Numbered from the stretch's first letter, positions 1-5,801 are shown. The stretch: DNA of 6,039 bases from Dehalococcoidales bacterium (GCA_028718465.1 JAQULX010000194.1:1-6039); one strand, 5' to 3'. The notes: generated by a model from the sequence alone, not told the origin. Translations and numbers: made by a program.

Positions 1-685
1 ATATAATAGCCCAGACTACCATGGTTGCTATGCGCCGGGCCAGAAGCGCGCCGGCCCCGGCCGGGGCAATCAGCAGCCCGAATACCAGTAAGGTCCCGAC
101 AGTCTGAAATGAGACGATTATAGTAAGGGCGATCATAAAGAGCATGATGTTATGGTACAGGCGGGGTGGGAATCCGGCGACCTTGGCCTGCTCGGAGTCA
201 AAGCTGAGCAGCAGAAATGGCCTGGCGAAGAAAATTGCGATGAGAATAACGACTAATGTAGCGGTAAGCTGGACAATGATGGAAGAGGTGCTGATCCCCA
301 GTATTTCCCCGAACAGGATGCGGGTAAGGTCTCCGCTGAAGGAGTTGGAACGGGATACTATGATTACGCCCAGAGACAGCATGCCTACGAACAGTAAGCC
401 TATAGCTGTATCCGATGACAGGCGTGACCGCTGGGTGATCAATGTGATGCCGCCGATCATGAATACGGCCCCGATAGCCGCCCCCAAAACTCCTGGGAAC
501 CCAACCAGGAATGCCAGCGCAATGCCGGGCAGTACCCCGTGGGCCAGGGCGTCACCGATAAAGGCCAGCCCCCGTAAAATTACAAAGGTACCGGCTACGG
601 CGCAGGCGATAGCGACCAGGATTCCGGCGAGAAGGGCCCGGACCATAAAATCGTTGGATATAAAAGGAGTTATCAGCGCATCCAA
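1..685 (-). CDS. Metal (Zn/Mn-type) ABC transporter permease, 3' end cut by window edge
   Basis: This is an inner-membrane permease of the ZnuB/MntB/TroC family (ABC-3), which forms the channel through which the binding protein's metal ion passes. 228 codons are visible and the frame is still open at the left edge; family members run about 260-290 residues, so the C-terminus is missing. The protein is strongly hydrophobic throughout. Recognisable family motifs are GLAFIGDALAHGVLPG (about residues 39-54), a cytoplasmic FDSEQAKVAG stretch (162-171) that probably contacts the ATPase, and LLVFGLLIAPAGAGALLARR (199-218). The start is taken as TTG at 685-683, giving MDALITPFISNDF, a typical family N-terminus. 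It sits 8 nt after a GAGG, whereas the first in-frame ATG is codon 14 and would remove conserved N-terminal sequence. It begins 13 nt after the binding-protein stop, so the two are one operon. Metal specificity cannot be read from the sequence; zinc or manganese are both possible. Confidence 0.9.
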   Translation of the reverse strand, partial: MDALITPFISNDFMVRALLAGILVAIACAVAGTFVILRGLAFIGDALAHGVLPGIALAFLVGFPGVLGAAIGAVFMIGGITLITQRSRLSSDTAIGLLFVGMLSLGVIIVSRSNSFSGDLTRILFGEILGISTSSIIVQLTATLVVILIAIFFARPFLLLSFDSEQAKVAGFPPRLYHNIMLFMIALTIIVSFQTVGTLLVFGLLIAPAGAGALLARRIATMVVWAII

Positions 686-693
686 GTTAAGTG

Positions 694-698
694 CCTCA
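694..698 (-). promoter_or_regulatory. Ribosome binding site deciding the TTG start of the permease
   Basis: On the minus strand TGAGG lies just after the stop codon of the binding-protein gene and 8 nt before TTG at 685. The apparent ATG inside TAATGAGG, overlapping the upstream stop, leads within a few codons to TGA in its own frame. It therefore cannot be the permease start. This supports TTG as the initiator. Confidence 0.6.
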
Positions 699-1616
699 TT
701 ATTGCTTCAACGCTTCGGCAACTGTGTTTGCCATTTCGTTCATAAAAGTAAAATAAGATCCGTCCTCCGGCAGGATATGGGTGTTTAGCTCAATGATCCT
801 GGCTCCGGTCTCCGCTCCAATGGACTGTGCTACCGCAGCCGGGGTGCCAAGTTCCGTAAAAATCGCCTGTACATGGTGCTCGCTGATCAATTGTTTAAGC
901 GCGGCCAGGTCTCTGGCTGAGACTTGCGCCTGCGTCGACAGGCTGGGTATGATTACTCCGATCAGCTTGAAATTATAGCGCTGGGCAAAATAGCCAAGCG
1001 ATTCATGACCGGTCACCAGTTTGCGGTTCTCTTGATGTACCGCACTCAGGATATTCTCGATTTGCCGGTCCAGAGCATCCAGTCTTTTTTCCATGTCGGC
1101 AGTCCGGGATGCAACATCAAGGTTGAAGACGGTCTGAAACTCAACTGCCAGAGCGTTTACTACTCTTTTTACCGCTAAAGGGTTTGTCCACAGGTGGGGA
1201 TCAGGGGCTCCGACTGCCTGGTCCGGATCATCTGATGGAACTCCTTCACCGGAGCCAACATGGCGCACATCGATATGATCGATGGCTGTGAAAATCCTGA
1301 CGCCGCTATTTTGGGCTGTCTCCAGCGTCTTTTCCAGTCCACCCTCCAGCCCGAGGCCGTTGCGTACTACCAGGTCGGCCTTGTTTATCGCTTCAATGTC
1401 TTTTGCGGATGGTTCCCATTCATGAATATCCAGTCCATTGGGAATGGCGACTGTTACCGACGCTTTATCGCCGACTATGTCTTTAACAATAGCTCCCAGT
1501 ATGGAATAAGTCGCCACGATGGATATTTTCCCGTCACTGGCGCTGGTGAGCGGCTGGCAGCCCGTCAGCGAGAGCAATAAAATCGGCAGTATTAGAATTA
1601 ACCAGAATTTTCTCAT
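699..1616 (-). CDS. Metal-binding lipoprotein of a Zn/Mn ABC transporter (ZnuA/TroA-type)
   Basis: This is a 305-residue extracytoplasmic substrate-binding protein (cluster A-I) that captures a divalent metal and delivers it to the neighbouring permease. Residues 1-20 form a lipoprotein signal: MRK, then a hydrophobic stretch, then the lipobox LTGC with the acylated Cys at 20. Family metal-ligand positions are visible as His65 (GLDIHEWEPS), His141 (PDPHLW) and His204 (TGHESLGYF). The usual fourth-ligand Asp near the C-terminus is not obvious; the segment reads ELNTHILPEDGSYFTFM, with Asn278 at or near that position. The loop before His141 (about 112-140) is acidic with a few His, rather than the poly-His loop of many zinc proteins. 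The start at 1616 was preferred over an ATG 20 codons upstream because it yields the canonical signal peptide and has GGGAG 7 nt before it. The gene follows the Fur-family gene by 23 nt. Role is firm; zinc versus manganese is open. Confidence 0.93.
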   Translation of the reverse strand: MRKFWLILILPILLLSLTGCQPLTSASDGKISIVATYSILGAIVKDIVGDKASVTVAIPNGLDIHEWEPSAKDIEAINKADLVVRNGLGLEGGLEKTLETAQNSGVRIFTAIDHIDVRHVGSGEGVPSDDPDQAVGAPDPHLWTNPLAVKRVVNALAVEFQTVFNLDVASRTADMEKRLDALDRQIENILSAVHQENRKLVTGHESLGYFAQRYNFKLIGVIIPSLSTQAQVSARDLAALKQLISEHHVQAIFTELGTPAAVAQSIGAETGARIIELNTHILPEDGSYFTFMNEMANTVAEALKQ

Positions 1617-1639
1617 AGGGCTTCTCCCGGGCAATAGTA

Positions 1640-2071
1640 TTATTTCGAACCGGCCTTCTCTCGGCACTGGAGGCATTTCCCGTAAAAGTCCAGGCGGTGA
1701 TTAAGTATTGTAAAATCATTCTCCGAACAGAGCCGGTTTTCCAAATTGGAGAGGTTGCAGTCAGTGAAATTAACCACCTTGCCGCAATTGGCGCAAATAA
1801 GGTGGTCGTGGTGCCCCGGCGGCCGCCCGATATAGCTGTGGGTATTTTCTTCTGTATGGACCATGCACACCAGTCCGAGTTCGGAAAGGATGTCCAGCGT
1901 CCGGTACACCGTTACTTCTCCCACCGCGGGATTGACCTGGCGGACTCTTTTATGCAGGGCGGAGGGTGTCAGCAGTTCTTTGCTCTCCAGGAGTATCCTG
2001 ATGATCGCTACTCTCTGAGGAGTGATTTTATGGCCGGCCCGTCTCAGGCGGGCGATAATATCGTCAAGCAT
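1640..2071 (-). CDS. Fur-superfamily metalloregulator, probably Zur-like
   Basis: This 143-residue DNA-binding repressor is the first gene of the metal-uptake operon. The N-terminal winged helix (about 1-80) includes KITPQRVAI and the recognition-helix region EVTVYRTLDIL (52-62). The C-terminal dimerisation/metal domain has HHDHLIC (87-93), with CANC (Cys93, Cys96) and CLQC (Cys133, Cys136) forming the classic four-Cys structural zinc site. His88, His90 and His125 are candidate sensor ligands. The position corresponding to Glu in the E. coli Fur motif VIEF is Asn101 here (VVNF), so the sensor site is not a plain copy of Fur. Fur, Zur and PerR cannot be separated firmly on these motifs; the adjacent Zn/Mn-type transporter favours Zur. 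The ATG at 2071 has an unusually long spacing (14 nt) from AGGAG. A candidate self-operator lies directly upstream at 2077-2099. Confidence 0.92.
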   Translation of the reverse strand: MLDDIIARLRRAGHKITPQRVAIIRILLESKELLTPSALHKRVRQVNPAVGEVTVYRTLDILSELGLVCMVHTEENTHSYIGRPPGHHDHLICANCGKVVNFTDCNLSNLENRLCSENDFTILNHRLDFYGKCLQCREKAGSK

Positions 2072-2076
2072 GGCTG

Positions 2077-2099
2077 TAATTGAAACTCCTTTTCAATTA
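2077..2099. promoter_or_regulatory. Perfect 23-bp interrupted palindrome, candidate Fur/Zur-family operator
   Basis: The 9-bp arms TAATTGAAA (2077-2085) and TTTCAATTA (2091-2099) are exact reverse complements around a 5-bp spacer. AT-rich dyads of about this size are typical of Fur-family operators, although this one does not match the B. subtilis Fur, PerR or Zur consensus letter for letter. It touches the last base of the proposed -10 hexamer and covers the likely transcription start and the regulator's ribosome binding site (AGGAG is the spacer on the minus strand). Binding would therefore block transcription of the regulator-transporter operon. Identity of the binding protein is inferred from position. 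Confidence 0.65.
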
Positions 2100-2128
2100 A
2101 TCTACAACATGGGCAGATGGATTGTCAA
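2099..2128 (-). promoter_or_regulatory. Sigma-70-type promoter of the metal-uptake operon
   Basis: On the minus strand, a consensus -35 TTGACA (2128-2123) is followed after 18 bp by TAGATT (2104-2099), a 4/6 match to TATAAT. Transcription would begin within the adjacent palindrome about 20-30 nt before the regulator ATG. The -35 is also part of a separate short inverted repeat (2124-2139). Predicted from sequence only. Confidence 0.55.
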
Positions 2129-2139
2129 GGCTGCTTGAC
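2124..2139. repeat. Short inverted repeat overlapping the -35 element
   Basis: The arms GTCAAG (2124-2129) and CTTGAC (2134-2139) are exact reverse complements around 4 bp. Two further GTCAA/TTGAC pentamers occur at 2153-2157 and 2184-2188. The placement over the -35 suggests a possible second regulator site, but 6-bp arms are short enough to be coincidental. Confidence 0.35.
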
Positions 2140-2174
2140 GTGTAGAGATAGGGTCAATCCGTTCTTTCAAGACC

Positions 2175-2195
2175 ATTCCGGGTTTGACGCGGAAT
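2175..2195. repeat. Short inverted repeat in the Lrp-Fur intergenic region
   Basis: The arms ATTCCG (2175-2180) and CGGAAT (2190-2195) are exact reverse complements around 9 bp. There is no T-run on either side to make it a terminator. The rest of 2140-2280 shows no reading frame with a credible start and ribosome site, and no RNA gene that I recognise. Confidence 0.25.
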
Positions 2196-2269
2196 TCAGG
2201 GGGAAAACACTTCAGTCCATATCCTCTCCCCCAACGGATCAGGGCGGGTAGAATAATGTCTCAGGGGAA

Positions 2270-2305
2270 ATGAAAAGACCTGAACCGGAAACCTGGTTTA
2301 CGGTT
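2270..2305 (-). terminator. Possible rho-independent terminator after the Lrp-type gene
   Basis: About 17 nt past the Lrp-type stop, AACCGTAAACC and GGTTTCCGGTT (2305-2295 and 2293-2283 on the minus strand) pair in 10 of 11 positions around a single central base; in RNA the inner CC-A-GG would open as the loop. TCTTTTCATTT follows shortly after, a modest U-rich tail. The stem is convincing as structure, but the U-tract is weak and offset by a few bases. Confidence 0.45.
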
Positions 2306-2321
2306 GGACAATTACTGGGCT

Positions 2322-2849
2322 TTACTCCGGCCCATTCAGCAGCTTTTTTATCTTGCGTGAAGGCAGCGGTTTGAGTTCATTAAAAAGGCGGCTGACAATA
2401 TCAATAGTATCAAATTCCAGGAGCCCACCTTTCACAATGTTCAGATTTATGAAAGTCTCCGTTCTTAAAATACCGGGAATAGTGGAAATATCATTTTCAA
2501 TTATTTGAGCCAGTTCTTCCGTTGAGCGGCTAATTATGATTGATAACAAATCATATCTGCCGGTGACAAAAGCCAGGTAGCAGATGTTGGGCTTTTTGGC
2601 TAAAGAGGCGGATATTTTTTTTAAGTCGGACATATTGACCTGCATGCCGACTACACTTATAAAATTATAGCCCAGGACACGCAGATTGGGCTCAGCCGAT
2701 ATTTTAATTATTTTTGATTTTTGCAGGGCGTTGACCCTTTTGCGGACGGTTCCCTCAACTACGCCCAGCGATTCAGCCAGTTCAACGTAGCTGGCTCTGC
2801 CATTTTTTTGCAGGGCTTGTATTAATTTTAAATCGAACTCATCCAGCAT
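2322..2849 (-). CDS. Lrp/AsnC-family transcriptional regulator
   Basis: This 175-residue feast/famine regulator begins with the typical LDEFDLKLIQALQKNGRASY, leading into an AsnC-type helix-turn-helix (about 4-45; recognition helix near VEGTVRKRVNALQ, 32-43). A linking strand (about 46-62) precedes an alpha-beta sandwich ligand/oligomerisation (RAM) domain (about 64-140), which shows the characteristic VTGRYDLL (95-102). The C-terminal tail (about 141-175, ending in a basic PLPSRKIKKLL) is somewhat longer than in compact family members of about 150-165 residues. The ligand is probably an amino acid or other small metabolite, but it cannot be named. The gene starts 80 nt after pntB in the same direction, has its own promoter-like sequence, and has a weak ribosome site (GAG 8 nt from ATG). 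Location suggests it regulates itself and possibly pnt. Confidence 0.92.
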   Translation of the reverse strand: MLDEFDLKLIQALQKNGRASYVELAESLGVVEGTVRKRVNALQKSKIIKISAEPNLRVLGYNFISVVGMQVNMSDLKKISASLAKKPNICYLAFVTGRYDLLSIIISRSTEELAQIIENDISTIPGILRTETFINLNIVKGGLLEFDTIDIVSRLFNELKPLPSRKIKKLLNGPE

Positions 2850-2858
2850 AAAGGTCTC

Positions 2859-2917
2859 AATGTTTCAAATACAGAATAAACATAGCATATCATCACGTCT
2901 ATCATATTTCAAACGTT
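2859..2917. promoter_or_regulatory. Pair of inverted elements flanking the Lrp-type promoter
   Basis: The elements at 2859-2871 (AATGTTTCAAATA) and 2905-2917 (TATTTCAAACGTT) are inverted copies of each other, matching at 11 of 13 positions with centres 46 bp apart. One covers the -35 hexamer and the other lies downstream of the -10, near the start codon. Lrp-family proteins usually bind several phased AT-rich sites as octamers or larger assemblies, so these are plausible autoregulatory sites. The binding protein is inferred. Confidence 0.4.
2884..2912 (-). promoter_or_regulatory. Promoter of the Lrp-type gene
   Basis: On the minus strand, TTGAAA (2912-2907, 5/6 match to -35) lies 17 bp from TATGCT (2889-2884, 4/6 match to -10). 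TG one base before the -10 gives an extended -10. The start codon is about 34 nt beyond. No hairpin-plus-T terminator is visible between pntB and this promoter, so readthrough from pnt is also possible. Confidence 0.55.
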
Positions 2918-2929
2918 GTGTTCTGGTAG

Positions 2930-4333
2930 TTATTTCCCGGCTAACCGGCTAATCAGTGAATCTAGTTTATCTTTGGCGTCGCCCCAGAGGCAGTAAGATG
3001 TTTCCATTTGATACAGGGGGTTGTCTACTCCTGAGAAACCGGGCTTACTATCAAAATTGAATACAATCACCGCCCTGGCTTGTTGAGCATTCAGAATCGG
3101 CATGCCGGAGATAGGTGTGCCTTCCTTGTATATAGCTGACGGATTTACTACATCGCAGGCGCCGATGATAATAGCCAGGTCAGTTTCCTTAAAATCACCA
3201 TTGATATCCTGCATTTCAACCAGCTTGTCGTAATCCACGCCCGCCTCAGCCAGGAGCACATTCATATGTCCCGGCATTCTCCCCGCCACCGGGTGGATAG
3301 CATACCTTACACTGGCGCCGTTCTTCTCCAGCCATTCTTCCAGGGCCTTGACAGAACTTTGAGCCTGCGCCAGGGCCATTCCATACCCGGGCACGATAAT
3401 CACTTTTTTCGCATCTTTAACTATCGGTAAGACATCGTCGATAGATACCGTTTTGATTTTTGCCGGAACGGCGCCCGCATTGATCTCTACGGTTGCGTTT
3501 CCGGCTGCTGCCATCCTGGGTTTATGTCCGGCCAGAATAGAAAAGAAGCTGCGGTTCATAGCTTTGCACATGGTCAGGGTCAGCAATGACCCGGAGGCGC
3601 CCACGACTGCCCCGCATCCGATCAAAAGGTAATTATTGATCACGATGCCGCAAAAAGCCGCCGCAAAACCGGCCGTGGCGTTCAGAAAGGAGATTACCAC
3701 CGGCATATCTGCCCCGCCGATCCGTACGGTGAAGGTTATACCCAGAATGATGGAGAGGAAGATGATTACGACAGCCGTTCCGGTAGCCGCCGGAAGGCCG
3801 CCCTGTAGAACGGATACCACGCCCAAAATCACAATGGCTGCCATCAGACTCTGGATAATCCTGGAATGGCCCGGGAAGTTGACTGGCTGCGGTTTGAATT
3901 TTCCGGCTAGCTTTCCGGCCGCCACCAGACTGCTGCTGAAGGTGGCCGCGCCCACGATTATGCCCAGGATGGCTGCCGACCGGGCCAGGGTGTCCAGACT
4001 CTCCCCGGCTTTGGTAAATTCAGAGAAAGCGATTAAGAAGGCCGCTATCCCTCCGCAGCCGTGCTGAAAAGCTATCATCTGGGGAACACCCCGCATATCC
4101 ACCCGGGTGGATATAAGAGAACCCGCCGCACCGCCAACCAGAATAGCCAGCAATGCCAGGGTCGGATTTAATACGGGATAAATGATTACTACCAGGACAA
4201 CAGCGCCGATATAACCCAGGATGTTCAGCCAGTTTCCGAAGCGGGCTGTACGGGGACTGCGGAAAAAGGCTATTCCGATTAAAAACACCAGAATGATCGC
4301 TGCCGAAGCTATCTTCTCAAAATCAATCGCCAT
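2930..4333 (-). CDS. pntB: Proton-translocating NAD(P) transhydrogenase, beta subunit (membrane domain II and domain III)
   Basis: The 467-residue protein matches E. coli PntB (about 462) along its length. Residues 1-268 carry about nine hydrophobic helices. Proton-path positions are kept: His91 (E. coli His91), Asp209 in IGGADMPVV, and Asn218 in FLNATAG (E. coli Asn222). MCKAMNRSFFSILAG (255-269) leads into domain III. Domain III has GYGMALAQAQ (316-325), VAGRMPGHMNVLLAEA (349-364, including Arg352) and GACDVVNPSA (391-400). The family exchanges hydride between NAD(H) on domain I and NADP(H) on domain III, coupled to proton movement. Oddity: where E. coli has the 2'-phosphate-binding Lys424-Arg425-Ser426, this protein has Asn426-Phe427-Asp428, followed by SKPGFSGVDNPLY. 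Flanking alignment is gapless, so cofactor preference on this side may differ. It begins 3 nt after the pntAB stop, which suggests translational coupling. Subunit identity is firm; NADP specificity is doubtful. Confidence 0.95.
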   Translation of the reverse strand: MAIDFEKIASAAIILVFLIGIAFFRSPRTARFGNWLNILGYIGAVVLVVIIYPVLNPTLALLAILVGGAAGSLISTRVDMRGVPQMIAFQHGCGGIAAFLIAFSEFTKAGESLDTLARSAAILGIIVGAATFSSSLVAAGKLAGKFKPQPVNFPGHSRIIQSLMAAIVILGVVSVLQGGLPAATGTAVVIIFLSIILGITFTVRIGGADMPVVISFLNATAGFAAAFCGIVINNYLLIGCGAVVGASGSLLTLTMCKAMNRSFFSILAGHKPRMAAAGNATVEINAGAVPAKIKTVSIDDVLPIVKDAKKVIIVPGYGMALAQAQSSVKALEEWLEKNGASVRYAIHPVAGRMPGHMNVLLAEAGVDYDKLVEMQDINGDFKETDLAIIIGACDVVNPSAIYKEGTPISGMPILNAQQARAVIVFNFDSKPGFSGVDNPLYQMETSYCLWGDAKDKLDSLISRLAGK

Positions 4334-4336
4334 CTT

Positions 4337-4618
4337 TTACTCTTTTTTCTTGAACATCTTGAACATCCGGTCTGTCAGCACAAATCCCCCAAAGCAATTA
4401 AACGCTGCCATGATGCATGCCAGCGCTATCAGGATTTGAATAGCGGCAGTCAACTCTCCGGATAGTAGAATGAGAGCTCCCAGGAGCGTGATTGATGAGA
4501 GTGCGTTGGTTGCACTCATTAATGGGGTGTGCAGCAAAGCGGGGATCCTGGATATAATGAGATAGCCAACCCCCAGCACGAAGAGAAATATTCCCAGCAT
4601 TACGATAATTGGTAGCAT
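4337..4618 (-). CDS. pntAB: NAD(P) transhydrogenase, small membrane subunit (alpha part 2)
   Basis: This 93-residue integral membrane subunit supplies the first helices of domain II, as in the three-gene transhydrogenases of the Rhodospirillum rubrum type. Three hydrophobic segments are visible at about 3-22, 37-55 and 58-78. The family motif HTPLMSATNALSSITLLGAL (30-49) and the terminal NCFGGFVLTDRMFKMF (74-89), with a basic KKKE end, are clear. It lacks the long N-terminal extension found in some longer homologues, but the core is complete. The ATG at 4618 follows GGGG by 6 nt, 13 nt after the pntAA stop. The overlapping frame opened by GTG at 4625 is a shadow. It works only in complex with PntAA and PntB in the cytoplasmic membrane. 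Confidence 0.95.
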   Translation of the reverse strand: MLPIIVMLGIFLFVLGVGYLIISRIPALLHTPLMSATNALSSITLLGALILLSGELTAAIQILIALACIMAAFNCFGGFVLTDRMFKMFKKKE

Positions 4619-4631
4619 AGAGCACCCCGGA

Positions 4632-5801
4632 TTATTTATTTCCCGCCATGGCTTTCAAGCCGCCCTGGTGGAAGATCCGGCCCTGGTGGGTTACCAGGGA
4701 CGAATTATTGATCTCGTCATTCAGGTCTAATGAATTAGCGTCATCCTTAAACACGTTCAGTAAAAAGTTAGCCATATTTTTTGAATAAAGAAAACTGGCA
4801 TGCGCAGGCATCCGGCCTGGCAGGTTCTGGAACCCGTTGATACGCACACCGCCGCTGGTAACATGCTCCACACCAGGCTTTGTCAGTTCGCAATTGCCGC
4901 CCTGGTCGATGCTCACATCCATGATCACGGTGCCGGGTTTTAATGAAGCCACGGTTTCCGCGGTTATCAGTATTGGGGCTCTTTCTCCCGGGACCAGCGC
5001 CGCAAGGATGATAATATCAGCCTCTTTTGCCTGTGGAGCAATTATCAGTTGCTCTTTGGCTAACCAGTCTTCAGGCAAAGCCCGTGCATAGCCTCCTTCA
5101 CCTTCCGCCACTTCTTTCGGCACTTCACAATCAACCTCTTTAGACCCCAGGCTTCTTCCAGCTTCGCAGGCCGCTGCCCGGATATCAATATGAGAAACTA
5201 CACCACCCAGCCTTTTGGCCGTGGCTATTGCCTGCAACCCGACTACTCCTGCTCCAATTACCAGCACTTTGGCTGGTGGGATCATTCCCACCGCTGTCGA
5301 CATCATGGGGACAAAGCGAGGTAAAGAGTTGGCGGCTATTAAGACTGATTTATATCCGGCGATGGCGCTCATACTGCTTAAGGCATCCATGCTCTGAGCG
5401 CGAGATATGCGTGGGACCCCATCCATGGTAAAAGCAGTTATTCCACGCTCGCTTAACCGGCGTACCATGTTGTGGTTGGACGGAGCTGCCGGATGAATGA
5501 AAGTGATCAGGATTTTCCCTGAATCCATCAGGTCTGTTTCATTAACATTGAGCTGCTGATTAAACTGAGGCTCTTTAACCTTAACGATGACCTGGCTCCT
5601 TTTATACAACTCCCTTACATCTGCCACGATCATTGCGCCGGCGGCTTCATAATCACTATCTTGCGCTAAAGATTTGACCCCGGCGCCCTTCTCAACCAGT
5701 ACCTGGTATTGTTTTTTCTGGATAAGCTCCCTGACCTGTTGGGGTAACAAGGCAACACGACCTTCTTCGGGCATAATTTCCTTTGGTATACCGATAATCA
5801 T
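4632..5801 (-). CDS. pntAA: NAD(P) transhydrogenase, soluble alpha subunit part 1 (NAD(H)-binding domain I)
   Basis: The 389-residue cytoplasmic domain I belongs to the alanine dehydrogenase/PNT N-terminal family and is close in length to R. rubrum PntAA (about 384). The N-terminus MIIGIPKEIMPEEGRVALLP is canonical. The hydride-transfer RQD loop is intact as Arg131, Gln136 and Asp139 within PRISRAQSMD. The Rossmann motif GAGVVG (183-188) is followed by Asp206 (HIDIR), the acidic residue that selects NAD over NADP. The PNT-type QSMDALSSMSAIAGYKSVL segment and the pntAB/pntB neighbours exclude alanine dehydrogenase. A C-terminal region (about 353-389) is less conserved and probably links to the membrane part. 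The start at 5801 has an excellent AAGGAG 7 nt upstream. It is the first gene of the pntAA-pntAB-pntB set. All catalytic features seen here are normal, in contrast to the altered site in PntB. Confidence 0.96.
   Translation of the reverse strand: MIIGIPKEIMPEEGRVALLPQQVRELIQKKQYQVLVEKGAGVKSLAQDSDYEAAGAMIVADVRELYKRSQVIVKVKEPQFNQQLNVNETDLMDSGKILITFIHPAAPSNHNMVRRLSERGITAFTMDGVPRISRAQSMDALSSMSAIAGYKSVLIAANSLPRFVPMMSTAVGMIPPAKVLVIGAGVVGLQAIATAKRLGGVVSHIDIRAAACEAGRSLGSKEVDCEVPKEVAEGEGGYARALPEDWLAKEQLIIAPQAKEADIIILAALVPGERAPILITAETVASLKPGTVIMDVSIDQGGNCELTKPGVEHVTSGGVRINGFQNLPGRMPAHASFLYSKNMANFLLNVFKDDANSLDLNDEINNSSLVTHQGRIFHQGGLKAMAGNK

Noticed and set aside
144..788. 214-codon plus-strand open frame opposite the permease and binding-protein genes
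   Set aside because: It lies antisense to a clearly recognisable permease, its translation is a basic low-complexity string with no family signature, and no ribosome site fits.
1617..1676. 20-codon N-terminal extension of the metal-binding protein
   Set aside because: It would overlap the Fur-family gene and place charged residues before the signal peptide. The ATG at 1616 has a proper ribosome site and lipoprotein signal.
1697..2083. 128-codon plus-strand open frame opposite the Fur-family gene
   Set aside because: The opposite strand encodes a complete Fur-family protein with all expected motifs. This frame has no recognisable domain and would start inside the other gene's end.
2100..2321. 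CRISPR array, tRNA, riboswitch or mobile-element remnant in the intergenic region
   Set aside because: No regularly spaced repeats, cloverleaf, known aptamer core or transposase-like sequence could be seen; only short inverted repeats are present.
3636..4067. 143-codon plus-strand open frame opposite pntB
   Set aside because: It is a shadow of the membrane-helix coding sequence of pntB; the peptide is rich in Met, Pro, Arg and Thr, as expected from antisense of hydrophobic codons.
4398..4625. 75-codon minus-strand frame overlapping pntAB
   Set aside because: The pntAB frame encodes a conserved membrane subunit. The other frame is an out-of-phase shadow starting at a nearby TTG/GTG or ATG-like codon.
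4632..5801. Alanine dehydrogenase as identity of the 389-residue protein
   Set aside because: The two share a fold, but the RQD-loop segment PRISRAQSMD and the immediate pntAB-pntB neighbours identify transhydrogenase domain I.
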